A stretch of 32,370 nucleotides of DNA from Allobranchiibius sp038199265 (GTDB lineage: Bacteria; Actinomycetota; Actinomycetes; Actinomycetales; Dermatophilaceae). Shown piece after piece: positions 24,276-32,070 of the stretch; the stretch's first letter is position 1, and every line of letters begins with the position of its first letter. The stretch is from the NCBI GenBank assembly GCA_038199265.1, contig JBBPZD010000267.1, positions 1-32,370 of the forward strand, in the 5' to 3' direction. Under the pieces are notes generated by a model, which worked only from the letters and a program-made list of their open reading frames with translations, ran no database searches and was not told where the DNA came from. The position numbers and the translations under genes were made by a program.

Positions 24276-25553
24276 ATGTTCCGCCAACCCAAAGCCGTCT
24301 ACGCGGTTGCTTTCGCTTGTGTCGTGTCGTTCATGGGTATCGGATTGGTAGACCCGATCCTCCCCGCGATCTCCAAGCAGCTGGACGCAACTCCGAGTCA
24401 GACAACACTGCTCTTCACCAGTTACCTCGTCGTGACCGCCGTCGCGATGCTCGGCACGAATGCCGTGTCCAGTGCGATCGGCGCGAAGAAGACGCTCATC
24501 GTGGGCCTGGCCGTCATCGTGGTCTTCGCCGCGCTTGCCGGTGCATCAGGTTCGATCGGGCAGATTGTCGGGTTCCGGGCCGGCTGGGGTCTGGGCAACG
24601 CGCTCTTCATCGCCACTTCGCTCGCGGTAATCGTGTCGTCGGCATCCGGCGGTTTCGCGGGGGCGATCGTCTTGTACGAAGCCGCGCTCGGAATCGGCAT
24701 CGCCGCCGGGCCGCTTGTCGGTGGCCTGCTCGGCACGATCAGCTGGCGCGGCCCCTTCTTCGGCGTATCGGTGTTGATGGCGATCGCCCTGATCGCGACC
24801 GTGCTGTTCCTGCCCGAAACCCCCAAGCCCACTTCGCGAACATCGGTGTTGGCGCCGCTCAAGGCGTTGCGGCACAGGGGTCTGTTCACCATGGGGCTCG
24901 CCGCGTTGTTCTACAACTGGGCGTTCTTCACGATGCTCGGCTACGCACCGTTCCCGATGGAACTGTCCGCCATCCAACTCGGTTTCGTCTTCTTCGGCTG
25001 GGGGATCCTGGTTGCGATCTTCGCGGTCTTCGGCGCTCCCAACCTGCAGCGACGCTTCGGCACTGCGCCGACCCTCTACGGCGCGCTCGGGCTTTTCGCC
25101 GTCGACCTCGCGGTCATGGCGATCTGGACCGACAACCGCACCGTCCTGATCAGCACGGTCATCGTGGCGGGCATCTTCATCGGCATCAACAACACCCTCA
25201 CCACCCAGGCCGTCATGGTGATTTCGCCGGTCGAGCGTCCGGTGGCGTCAGCGGCCTACGGGTTCGTTCGCTTCTTCGGTGGCGGCCTCGCGCCGTTCGC
25301 CGCAGGCAAGCTGGTCGAGCACTACAACGTGCACCTGCCTTTCGCCATCGCAGCGGGGGCGGCAGTGGTTGCGGCACTGGTGTTGTCGACGGCGCACACG
25401 ACGCTCGCAGCCGCTGACCGGGGAATGGACGAAGACGGACACAGCCACCCCGAGGACGATGCCGCAGTCGCTGGCGAGATCGGTGACGAGTTCGGCGGAG
25501 CCGCCGGCGCGCTCGACGACTACGAGCGCGAACACATCGCAACCGGCAACTGA
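24276..25553 (+). CDS. MFS efflux transporter
   Basis: A 425-residue, 12-helix major facilitator protein of the drug:proton antiporter type. The N-terminal half has GIGLVDPILPAIS in helix 1, and a GPLVGGLLG segment typical of exporters (antiporter motif C region) around helix 5. A cytoplasmic loop follows near residue 190. The last 45 residues form a soluble acidic tail (DEDGHSHPEDD and later DEFGGAAGALDDYERE), unusual for the family. The ATG at 24276 has AGGGAG 8 nt upstream; the in-frame GTG at 24267 has no RBS. Regulation by the adjacent MarR is likely from the shared palindromes. The substrate is unknown. Confidence 0.9.
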   Translation: MFRQPKAVYAVAFACVVSFMGIGLVDPILPAISKQLDATPSQTTLLFTSYLVVTAVAMLGTNAVSSAIGAKKTLIVGLAVIVVFAALAGASGSIGQIVGFRAGWGLGNALFIATSLAVIVSSASGGFAGAIVLYEAALGIGIAAGPLVGGLLGTISWRGPFFGVSVLMAIALIATVLFLPETPKPTSRTSVLAPLKALRHRGLFTMGLAALFYNWAFFTMLGYAPFPMELSAIQLGFVFFGWGILVAIFAVFGAPNLQRRFGTAPTLYGALGLFAVDLAVMAIWTDNRTVLISTVIVAGIFIGINNTLTTQAVMVISPVERPVASAAYGFVRFFGGGLAPFAAGKLVEHYNVHLPFAIAAGAAVVAALVLSTAHTTLAAADRGMDEDGHSHPEDDAAVAGEIGDEFGGAAGALDDYEREHIATGN

Positions 25554-25581
25554 GCCTGACCCCAAACGTCATGGTGGACCT

Positions 25582-25625
25582 TTTGCGTCCGTGGTCCTCG
25601 CAATAGCGAAGGCCACGGACGCAAA
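25582..25625 (+). terminator. Strong hairpin terminator after the MFS gene
   Basis: Arms of 20 nt at 25582-25601 and 25606-25625 are complementary with only two wobble-type mismatches around the tetraloop AATA. It lies 28 nt after the MFS stop and 70 nt before the DNA glycosylase start, so it isolates the two genes. Confidence 0.8.
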
Positions 25626-25683
25626 GCGTTCACCTTGTCGCACCGCGCCTTCCCGGCCGTGGGCGCACCGAAAGCTGGTTCGT

Positions 25684-25689
25684 TACGCT
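25684..25689 (+). promoter_or_regulatory. Putative leaderless -10 element for the Fpg/Nei gene
   Basis: TACGCT fits TANNNT and ends 6 nt before the ATG at 25696. The intervening GAGGTG could also serve as a weak RBS, but it is too close to the start codon to work well. Confidence 0.4.
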
Positions 25690-25695
25690 GAGGTG

Positions 25696-26556
25696 ATGCC
25701 GGAGCTACCCGAGGTGCAGGCCTTGACCGACTTCCTGCGGGGCCGCTTGTCCGACCTTGCGATCACGGGGGTCGAGCTGGGCTCGTTCAGCGTTCTGAAG
25801 ACCTTCGATCCGCCGCCGCAGGCGTTCGAGGGTTTGATGGTCAGCGGAGTCCACCGGCACGGGAAGTGGATCGACCTGGACGTCGATGGTGTTCACCTGG
25901 TGTTCCACCTGGCGCGCGCCGGGTGGGTGCGTTGGTATGAGAAGGCGCCGGCCACCGTGCTGCGGCCCGGTAAGTCACCGATAGCCGTCCGCGTGCGTTT
26001 CTCCGACGACTCTGGGTTCGACCTGACGGAGGCGGGCACCCAGAAGCGGCTCGCGGCGTACATCGTGCGCTCGCCGTCGCAGGTGCCTGCGATCGCTTCG
26101 CTCGGGCCCGACCCGCTCCACGAGTCGTTCACCCCAGAAGTGTTCGCAGAGATCCTGCACGAGCGACGAACCCAGATCAAGGGGCTCTTGCGTGACCAGT
26201 CGATCATTGCGGGCGTCGGGAACGCCTACTCCGACGAGGTATTGCACGCGGCGAAGTTGTCGCCCTACGCGGTAGCAGGTTCGCTGAGCGATGAGCAGGT
26301 GTCTCGGCTCTACGACGCGCTGCGCGAGATCCTGGTGGGGGCAGTCGCTGCCGCATCCGGAAAGCCCGCCAAGGACCTCAAAGACGCCAAGCGGGCCGGG
26401 ATGCGAGTGCACGGTCGCGCTGGTGAGACGTGCCCGGTTTGCGGTGACGTGGTGCGTGAGGTGTCGTTCGCGGACCGTTCGATGCAGTACTGCGCGACCT
26501 GCCAGACCAGCGGCAAAGTCCTTGCCGACCGTCGGATGTCGCGCCTGCTGAAGTAG
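25696..26556 (+). CDS. Fpg/Nei-family DNA glycosylase/AP lyase
   Basis: A 286-residue base-excision-repair enzyme. The mature N-terminus is PELPEV, with Pro2 as Schiff-base nucleophile and Glu3 as catalytic acid. The H2TH region is intact (RRTQIKGLLRDQSIIAGVGNAYSDE), and the C-terminal zinc finger has Cys246, Cys249, Cys266 and Cys269. Members remove oxidised bases such as 8-oxoguanine or oxidised pyrimidines; Fpg and Nei specificities are not separable here. The frame is open far upstream, but the ATG at 25696 is required because Pro must be residue 2. It is convergent with the YrhK-like gene, one base apart at the stop codons. Confidence 0.93.
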   Translation: MPELPEVQALTDFLRGRLSDLAITGVELGSFSVLKTFDPPPQAFEGLMVSGVHRHGKWIDLDVDGVHLVFHLARAGWVRWYEKAPATVLRPGKSPIAVRVRFSDDSGFDLTEAGTQKRLAAYIVRSPSQVPAIASLGPDPLHESFTPEVFAEILHERRTQIKGLLRDQSIIAGVGNAYSDEVLHAAKLSPYAVAGSLSDEQVSRLYDALREILVGAVAAASGKPAKDLKDAKRAGMRVHGRAGETCPVCGDVVREVSFADRSMQYCATCQTSGKVLADRRMSRLLK

Positions 26557-26557
26557 T

Positions 26558-26794
26558 TCAGAAGTCGAACGACCAGTCCATTGCCCTGGAATCGCCGCGA
26601 ATTCTGCCGATGTGCAGGTTTCGGACCAGCCGGATGATCGGGCGGATGATCATCTCAATGCTGCCGATCAGGAACAGCCAGATCGCCAGCGTGCTGGTGG
26701 AGGGCCAGAAGAACAAGATGCTTCCGACAATGAACCACAACCCGACCAGGATGTCGTTGGCGATGCTGAGCACTTCGTAGCGCTGCCTGATCAC
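26558..26794 (-). CDS. YrhK-like two-span membrane protein
   Basis: A 78-residue protein from the conventional GTG start, with two hydrophobic helices at about 12-30 and 34-52 and the family pattern RYEVLSIANDILVGLWFIVGS then LFLIGSIEMIIRPIIRL. I recognise it as the YrhK domain. Function is unknown. The same frame continues upstream through LTLRIGHDELVIRQRYE, which looks like genuine family sequence, up to an ATT at 26842 that has AAAGGAG 6 nt before it, and no ATG/GTG/TTG starts there. The true protein may therefore start at a rare ATT codon (94 residues). No terminator separates it from the convergent glycosylase gene. Confidence 0.78.
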   Translation of the reverse strand: MIRQRYEVLSIANDILVGLWFIVGSILFFWPSTSTLAIWLFLIGSIEMIIRPIIRLVRNLHIGRIRGDSRAMDWSFDF

Positions 26795-26989
26795 CAGTTC
26801 GTCGTGGCCGATGCGAAGGGTCAGGCTGTGTGGGGTGGTAATGGGCAGCTCCTTTGCGAGCGTGGGGGTGGTCTGCGAGGCTTGAAGTTACGAATCCATT
26901 GTCCGACGATATTGTCAGCCTCGAGTGATGCCGGAAATTGGCGACAATGCGGCCACCGAACAGAGAGCAGTCGCCGAGGTCACTGCAAT

Positions 26990-27013
26990 GTTCGAGGGTT
27001 TCTGAGCGGGTAT
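26990..27013 (+). promoter_or_regulatory. Possible SigB/SigF-type stress promoter
   Basis: GTTC at 26990-26993 and GGGTAT at 27008-27013 are 14 bp apart, close to the GTTT-N14-17-GGGTAT pattern of SigB/SigF-group sigma factors in actinobacteria. It lies 62 nt before the small membrane protein start. The rest of the 26843-27074 spacer shows no gene. Confidence 0.3.
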
Positions 27014-27074
27014 TTACATCCTCTACGGGAGGCTGTTTGGCGCTAGGGTCAGCTATCGATCCCTAGGAGGGGCC

Positions 27075-27269
27075 ATGAATCCGATCCTTCGCAGTGCGCT
27101 CATCGCAGGCACTATTGCCTTTGTCATCTACCTCGTGATCAGCCTGGCGACCGGTACCAGCTTCGGCGCGGCAATCGGGGTTGCGGTGGTCTTCTTCGCG
27201 GGGACGGCCGCTGTCACGTTCGTCATTGCGAGCCTGGTCAGCAAGTCGAAGACCAGCGGCCGCCACTGA
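27075..27269 (+). CDS. Small two-span membrane protein
   Basis: A 64-residue hydrophobic protein with helices at about 6-27 and 30-53 separated by a glycine-rich turn (ATGTSFGAAIG), and a short basic C-terminus (SKSKTSGRH). It has one of the best ribosome-binding sites in the window, AGGAGGGG directly upstream. I do not recognise a family; short membrane proteins of this kind are often stress-related. A SigB-like promoter candidate precedes it. Confidence 0.72.
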   Translation: MNPILRSALIAGTIAFVIYLVISLATGTSFGAAIGVAVVFFAGTAAVTFVIASLVSKSKTSGRH

Positions 27270-27286
27270 CTCCTCGGGCTTGAGGG

Positions 27287-27307
27287 CCGGCATCCGGCAT
27301 CCGGCAT
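27287..27307 (+). repeat. Three tandem copies of CCGGCAT
   Basis: A perfect 7-bp unit repeated three times in the spacer after the small membrane protein gene. The remaining 27308-27420 spacer has no clear terminator or promoter. Confidence 0.6.
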
Positions 27308-27420
27308 TCAGCACAGTGGCTTGGAGAACTGTTGCGATGGCGGAGTATCGGTCGTCGTTGAGGTGGAGGTAGCAGACCGCCAGTCGCCCACACCTCGGCT
27401 TCTCTGTCAGAGCACCATTG

Positions 27421-27741
27421 TCAGAGAACGCGCGGGTCGCCGGTGGTGGCGGTCATCGGTTTGCCGGCCGACTCCCAGCCCTTCATGCCGCCGTCCACGT
27501 TGACGACGTCGAAGCCCTGTTGGAGCAGCCATACGACAGCCTGTGAGGAGCGGCCACCCGAACGGCAGACGACCGCGAGAGTCGATTCGTCCGAGGGCAG
27601 TTCGTCCAGTCGGTTCGGCAGCTCGCTCAGCGGGATGTGCACGGCGAAGGGCGCGTGGCCCGCGTTCCATTCGTTCTGCTCGCGCACGTCGAGCATTACG
27701 GCGTCGTCGGCCAACTGTGCAGGGGTGATGTCGTCGCTCAT
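27421..27741 (-). CDS. Rhodanese-like domain protein
   Basis: A 106-residue single-domain rhodanese, a sulfurtransferase fold that carries a persulfide. The active-site loop CRSGGRSS starts at Cys59, and AVMLDVREQNEWNAGHAPFAVHIPL plus VVNVDGGMKGWESAGKP match the conserved blocks. It has no signal peptide and so is cytoplasmic. Short rhodaneses like this resemble GlpE/PspE in size; the physiological sulfur acceptor is unknown. It is divergent from the pyridoxal kinase gene with only 31 bp between start codons. Confidence 0.92.
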   Translation of the reverse strand: MSDDITPAQLADDAVMLDVREQNEWNAGHAPFAVHIPLSELPNRLDELPSDESTLAVVCRSGGRSSQAVVWLLQQGFDVVNVDGGMKGWESAGKPMTATTGDPRVL

Positions 27742-27759
27742 ACCTACCAGTCTGCGGCA

Positions 27760-27765
27760 TACGCT
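27760..27765 (+). promoter_or_regulatory. Putative leaderless -10 element for pdxY
   Basis: TACGCT fits TANNNT and ends 7 nt before the GTG at 27773, which has no Shine-Dalgarno. Confidence 0.4.
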
Positions 27766-27772
27766 GACGCAC

Positions 27773-28618
27773 GTGTTCGTGCTCTCGATCCAGTCCAGTG
27801 TCGCCTACGGCCACGCAGGCAACAGCTCCGCTGTCTTCCCGCTCCAGCGGCTCGGTCACGAGGTGTGGCCGGTGCACACGGTGCACTTCTCCAATCACAC
27901 GGGTTACGGCGACTGGCGTGGCATCGTCTTCGAGCCGGGCACTGTCGCTGACGTGATCACCGGGATCGAGGAGCGCGGGGTGCTGCATACCTGCGACGCG
28001 GTGCTGTCCGGGTATCAGGGTGACCCGGCGGTCGGCGAGGTCGTGCTGGACGCCGTCGCCCGCGTGAAGGCGGCCAACCCGGCTGCGATCTACTGCGCCG
28101 ACCCGGTGATGGGCGATGTGGGCCGCGGCTTCTACGTGCGCCCCGGAATCCCCGAGTTCATGCGCGACCGGATCGTGCCCGCCGCCGACATCCTGACTCC
28201 CAACCAGTTCGAGCTGGAGTACCTGACCAGTAGCTCGATCCGCTCGGCCACCGATCTGCTGACCGCGATCGATTCGTTGCGCAACCAGGGGCCGTCGACG
28301 GTGCTCGTGACGTCGGTGCAGACCGATCGGACGCCCGAAGGCTGCGTGCAGATGGTGGCGGTCGGCCCGGACGGCGGATACTGCGTGACCACCCCGAAGC
28401 TAGCCATGGACGTCGTCGGCTGCGGCGACTTGACGACTGCGATCTTCCTGGCGCGGTTGATGACCGGGGATCTCACGGAAGCTCTGGCCAGTACCGCCGA
28501 TTCGGTCTTCGCGGTCATCGACGCCACGCAGCGGTCCGGCTCGCAGGAGTTGCAGCTCGTTGCCTCGCAGGACGCCATCGCGACGCCCAGCGGCAGGTTC
28601 GAAGCGGTCGCGTTGTGA
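27773..28618 (+). CDS. pdxY: Pyridoxal kinase
   Basis: A 281-residue ribokinase-superfamily kinase that phosphorylates pyridoxal (vitamin B6 salvage) to pyridoxal 5'-phosphate. Substrate-site features are SSVAYGHAGNSSAVFPLQ at the N-terminus, VHTVHFSNHTGYG, VLSGYQGD, then YCADPVMGD and LTPNQFELEYL. The catalytic Asp lies in DVVGCGDLTTAIFLA near the C-terminus. Length is typical for PdxY. The GTG at 27773 starts exactly at the family N-terminus (VFVLSIQS). It overlaps the next gene by 4 nt (GTGA), so it heads a coupled operon. Confidence 0.93.
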   Translation: MFVLSIQSSVAYGHAGNSSAVFPLQRLGHEVWPVHTVHFSNHTGYGDWRGIVFEPGTVADVITGIEERGVLHTCDAVLSGYQGDPAVGEVVLDAVARVKAANPAAIYCADPVMGDVGRGFYVRPGIPEFMRDRIVPAADILTPNQFELEYLTSSSIRSATDLLTAIDSLRNQGPSTVLVTSVQTDRTPEGCVQMVAVGPDGGYCVTTPKLAMDVVGCGDLTTAIFLARLMTGDLTEALASTADSVFAVIDATQRSGSQELQLVASQDAIATPSGRFEAVAL

Positions 28619-29523
28619 CGACGACCTTCCTGACCGACGGCGGCATCGAGACAGATCTGATCTACCGACGCGGGGTTGCCCTGCCGCAGTTCGCGACCTT
28701 CCCGCTGCTGCAGACCGAAGCCGGCCGCACCATGTTGCGCGATTACTGGTCGGACTACGCCGCGATCGCCCGTGCTTCGGGGCACGGGCTGATTTTGGAG
28801 TGCTGTACCTGGCGAGCCAACCCCGACTGGGGCCACAAACTCGGGTACGACGCCGAGCAGCTCGCACGTTTCAACACGGCCGGGATCGAGCTCATGCAGG
28901 GCCTGCAACGAGAGCATCCTGACGTCGAAACGATCATCGCAGGATCGATCGGGCCGAGGAACGACGGGTACAGCGCGACAGCGCGGGTCGTGCCGTCCGA
29001 GGCACGCAAGTACCACCACCCCCAGCTGGAGGCGTTCGCGGCGGCGGGGGCCGAACTGGTCACGGCGAACACCATGACGCATGTCGACGAACCGATTGGC
29101 ATCGTGCGCGCAGCCCGCGACCTCGGGTTACCGGTCGCGATCTCGTTCACGATCGAGACCGACGGCCGCCTGCCGAACGGCGTCACCCTCGCCGACGCGA
29201 TCAACGCCGTCGACTCGGCCGCCGCACCCGACTACTTCCAGGTCAACTGCGCGCACCCGGATCACCTGCGGCCCGCATTGGAGGTTCCAGGCACCTGGGG
29301 GGACCGCATCGAGGGTCTGCGCGGCAATGCCTCACGTCGAACTCACGCCGAGTTGGAGGCATCGACCGAGCTGGATGACGGCGACCCGGAACAGTTCGGG
29401 CGCGACATGTGCGACGTCGCCTCTGCCCTGCCGTCGGTGCGCATTCTCGGCGGATGTTGTGGAACTGACACCCGTCACGTCGCTGCCATCGCGACGTGTG
29501 CGGGGCGGCCTGGTGTCTCCTGA
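28615..29523 (+). CDS. Homocysteine S-methyltransferase family protein
   Basis: A 302-residue TIM-barrel enzyme. The zinc-thiolate ligands are Cys212 in QVNCAHP and the pair Cys281-Cys282 in GGCCGTD; the N-terminal LTDGGIETDLIYRRG and the middle LVTANTM motif match the family. Members such as MmuM transfer methyl from S-methylmethionine or related donors to homocysteine, giving methionine; other relatives use different methyl donors, so the donor is uncertain. The GTG start is inside the pdxY stop (4-nt overlap), and the following exporter start overlaps its end. Confidence 0.9.
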   Translation: MTTTFLTDGGIETDLIYRRGVALPQFATFPLLQTEAGRTMLRDYWSDYAAIARASGHGLILECCTWRANPDWGHKLGYDAEQLARFNTAGIELMQGLQREHPDVETIIAGSIGPRNDGYSATARVVPSEARKYHHPQLEAFAAAGAELVTANTMTHVDEPIGIVRAARDLGLPVAISFTIETDGRLPNGVTLADAINAVDSAAAPDYFQVNCAHPDHLRPALEVPGTWGDRIEGLRGNASRRTHAELEASTELDDGDPEQFGRDMCDVASALPSVRILGGCCGTDTRHVAAIATCAGRPGVS

Positions 29524-30733
29524 CCCGAAGGTTGCTGCACAACCCTTGCCGCGCGGTTGGTTCGTGCTCGCGCTGGGTGTGCTGTCGGCTTTCGGGCCGC
29601 TCTCGATCGACCTGTACCTACCGGGCCTGCCGCAGGTGGCCCGCGATCTACAGGCGTCACCGGGCGGCGTCGCTCTCACGCTGAGCGCGTGCACGTTCGG
29701 GTTGGGCGCAGGTCAACTGATCGTCGGTCCGCTTTCGGATCGGTGGGGCCGTCGCACGCCGCTGCTGGCGGGGGTGGTGCTCTTCACCGTGTTCTCGCTG
29801 GTGTGCGCAGTCGCGCAGACCCTGCCGGTGTTGATCGGCGCCCGGTTCATCCAGGCGCTGGGAGGGTCGGCCGGCATCGTGCTGGCTCGTGCGGTCGCGC
29901 GCGACCTGCGGTCCGGGCCCGAACTGGTGCGGTTGTACTCGTTGATGTTCGCAGTCAACGGTCTCGCGCCCGTCCTCGCCCCGTTGCTGGGTGGGCAACT
30001 CATGCGGGTGGTGTCGTGGCGGTACGCGTTCGTGGCCCTCGCGGTACTCGGTGCGTTGATAGTCACGCTGGTCTGGCGGGTGGTGCCCGAATCACTACCG
30101 CCAGAACAACGTCACCAGGGTGGGTTTGCGCACGCTGCGAGCGCGTACGGGGCGTTGCTGCGCGACAGGCGATTCGTCGCTCAGGTACTCACCGGCGCAT
30201 TCGCGTTCGCGGCCTTATTCGCCTACATCTCGGCGGCGCCCTTCGTGCTGCAGTACCACTACGGGTTCTCAGCACAACTGTTCAGCATCGCGTTCGCGAC
30301 CAACGCCATCGGCCTGGTGCTCGCTACGCGCGTAGCGCAACGGGTGGGTTTGCAGCGGGGCCTGGCAGTGCTGCTCGCCGGCGCCACCGCAGTAATGCTC
30401 AGCGGACCGACCGGTTCCGGTCTCGTCTTGCTCCTGCCAGGATTCTTCGTCGTCGCCACGGCGATCGGTTTCTGCCTACCAATCATCACGGCGGAAGCGA
30501 TGCAGGGGCACCCGGGCAAGGCCGGTGCCGCGTCGGCGCTGCTCGGCGCCGCGCAGTTCATCATCGGTGGTGCTGTCGGTCCGTTCGCCGGGCGCGGCGC
30601 AGCGGGTGGTCCGCTGTTCCTGGGGATCGTCATGACGGCGAATGCCACTATCGCCGTCGTGATGTCGGTCATCGCTCACCGAACGCCGCACGTTGCAGGT
30701 CAAGAGATGTCCCCGAATCGGGTAACCAGCTGA
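29513..30733 (+). CDS. Bcr/CflA-type MFS exporter
   Basis: A 406-residue, 12-helix transporter. GPLSIDLYLPGLPQVARDLQ in helix 1 is characteristic of the Bcr/CflA drug-resistance subfamily; GPLSDRWGRR is motif A in the first cytoplasmic loop and LAPVLAPLLGGQL is the antiporter region in helix 5. Known relatives export bicyclomycin, sulfonamides or cysteine. The GTG at 29513 is chosen because the family begins there, overlapping the methyltransferase gene by 11 nt; the frame is open upstream to 29081 but inside that gene. Its operon with pyridoxal kinase and methyltransferase hints at an amino-acid or thiol substrate, which is inference. Confidence 0.88.
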   Translation: MSPDPKVAAQPLPRGWFVLALGVLSAFGPLSIDLYLPGLPQVARDLQASPGGVALTLSACTFGLGAGQLIVGPLSDRWGRRTPLLAGVVLFTVFSLVCAVAQTLPVLIGARFIQALGGSAGIVLARAVARDLRSGPELVRLYSLMFAVNGLAPVLAPLLGGQLMRVVSWRYAFVALAVLGALIVTLVWRVVPESLPPEQRHQGGFAHAASAYGALLRDRRFVAQVLTGAFAFAALFAYISAAPFVLQYHYGFSAQLFSIAFATNAIGLVLATRVAQRVGLQRGLAVLLAGATAVMLSGPTGSGLVLLLPGFFVVATAIGFCLPIITAEAMQGHPGKAGAASALLGAAQFIIGGAVGPFAGRGAAGGPLFLGIVMTANATIAVVMSVIAHRTPHVAGQEMSPNRVTS

Positions 30734-30891
30734 TCCAGCGGTTGTTGAAGGGCATCATGTGACATGTCCGCGCCATCCCGATCGGTGTAACAGTCAGGCT
30801 TCCCCATGTCGGCTCATCCCCGCCCAGTCGCCCGTACCGTCATCGAACGGACCACGGCGCCTGTGGGACAGCGACCGCTGGACTGCGTCGC

Positions 30892-31896
30892 ATGAGCCTG
30901 GACGACGTGTTGGAACAGTCCCGTGTATTGCTTGATCCCGCCCTGCGCAAGGCCGTCGAATCGCTGAGCGAACCGGAGCGTCTCGTGGCGTCCTACCACC
31001 TCGGTTTCGTCGACGGTCAGGGCAACCCGACCTCAGGTGAGAGAGGCAAGCGGCTTCGTCCGACACTGACCCTGCTCGGTGCCCAGGCCGCCCGAATCGA
31101 CCCCGCAACGGTCGTGGCTGCAGCCGTGGCGGTCGAACTGACCCACAACTTCTCGCTGGTACACGACGACATCATGGATCGTGACACGACGCGCAGGCAC
31201 CGCCTGACGGTATGGGCGCTCTGGGGAGAAGCGACCGCGATCCTTGCCGGGGACGCACTTCAGACCCTTGCGTTCGAAGCCCTCGTCGAACACGGAACCG
31301 CCGCGTCGGCGCGCGCCGCGCAGTTTTTGGCCACCACCACCCGCGAGCTCATTCGCGGGCAGGCACTCGACATGCGTTTCGAGGCCCGGGAACAGCAGGT
31401 TCGATTTGCGCAGTGTCTCGATATGGCCGGCGCAAAGACAGGTTCACTGCTCGCGTGCAGCGCCGCAATCGGTGCAGTGTTGGGAGGCGCGGACGATCGT
31501 GTGATCGCCGCACTCAGCAGCTACGGAGAACACGTCGGGCTGGCCTTCCAGATCGTCGATGATCTGCTCGGTACCTGGGGCGACCCGGTGCAGACCGGTA
31601 AGTCCATCTACTCTGATCTGCGTGCCAAGAAGTGCACCCTGCCCCTGACCTGGGCGTTGGAGCGGGCCGGTTCTGAGCAGATCAGAGACTGGCTGCTCGA
31701 TGGTCCGGTCGACAATGCAACTCTCGACGCGATCGCGGGTCAGCTGGAGGGGATCGGGGCCCGTGAGTGGTGTCACGAGGCTGCGCGCGAGCAGGTGAGC
31801 GCGGGCGAACAGGTGCTGAGCAATACCGGTCTGCAGGACGAAGCATGTGCTGATTTGATCGAACTCGCTCGTTTCGTGGTTCGTCGCGAGGTGTGA
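30892..31896 (+). CDS. Polyprenyl synthetase (isoprenyl diphosphate synthase)
   Basis: A 334-residue trans-prenyltransferase that condenses isopentenyl diphosphate with allylic diphosphates. The first aspartate-rich motif is DDIMD (Asp92, Asp93, Asp96), preceded by GKRLRP; the second is DDLLGTWGD (Asp223, Asp224), where the usual third Asp is Gly. This second-motif form and the YHLGFVDGQGNP region are typical of the actinobacterial group annotated as family 2 encapsulin cargo. No encapsulin gene or long disordered N-terminal extension is present here. Product chain length is not determinable by eye. The 30734-30891 spacer has no clear RBS or -10 element. Confidence 0.9.
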   Translation: MSLDDVLEQSRVLLDPALRKAVESLSEPERLVASYHLGFVDGQGNPTSGERGKRLRPTLTLLGAQAARIDPATVVAAAVAVELTHNFSLVHDDIMDRDTTRRHRLTVWALWGEATAILAGDALQTLAFEALVEHGTAASARAAQFLATTTRELIRGQALDMRFEAREQQVRFAQCLDMAGAKTGSLLACSAAIGAVLGGADDRVIAALSSYGEHVGLAFQIVDDLLGTWGDPVQTGKSIYSDLRAKKCTLPLTWALERAGSEQIRDWLLDGPVDNATLDAIAGQLEGIGAREWCHEAAREQVSAGEQVLSNTGLQDEACADLIELARFVVRREV

Positions 31897-31900
31897 CCAG

Positions 31901-31920
31901 AGCACGAGGTGGTGCTTTTT
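31901..31920 (+). terminator. Hairpin with T-run after the polyprenyl synthetase gene
   Basis: AGCAC (31901-31905) pairs with GTGCT (31912-31916) around a 6-nt loop and runs directly into TTTT, giving a weak but canonical intrinsic terminator. It starts 5 nt after the stop codon. Confidence 0.5.
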
Positions 31921-32070
31921 CAGCAGTTTTTGATAACGAAGCAGTAAACGACCCAACCGGATGCCGTCTGTGCGCGTCTAAGGTGAGATATCGAAATTCC
32001 GGTGTCTTGAGAATTCGGCGGTGCACGGGTCAAATAGGTCGTCGCCTCGCCTGAAGAGGGGAATGTAACA

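Noticed and set aside
27287..27307. CCGGCAT tandem repeat as a functional or CRISPR-like element
   Set aside because: Only three contiguous 7-bp units with no spacers or associated genes; more likely slippage in a spacer.
30892..31896. A complete encapsulin nanocompartment system
   Set aside because: Only the synthetase is present; no shell gene or targeting extension is visible in this window.
31990..32015. GAAATTCC...GAATTC partial inverted repeat upstream of the last gene as an operator
   Set aside because: The arms are short and imperfect, and no matching site or regulator is nearby.
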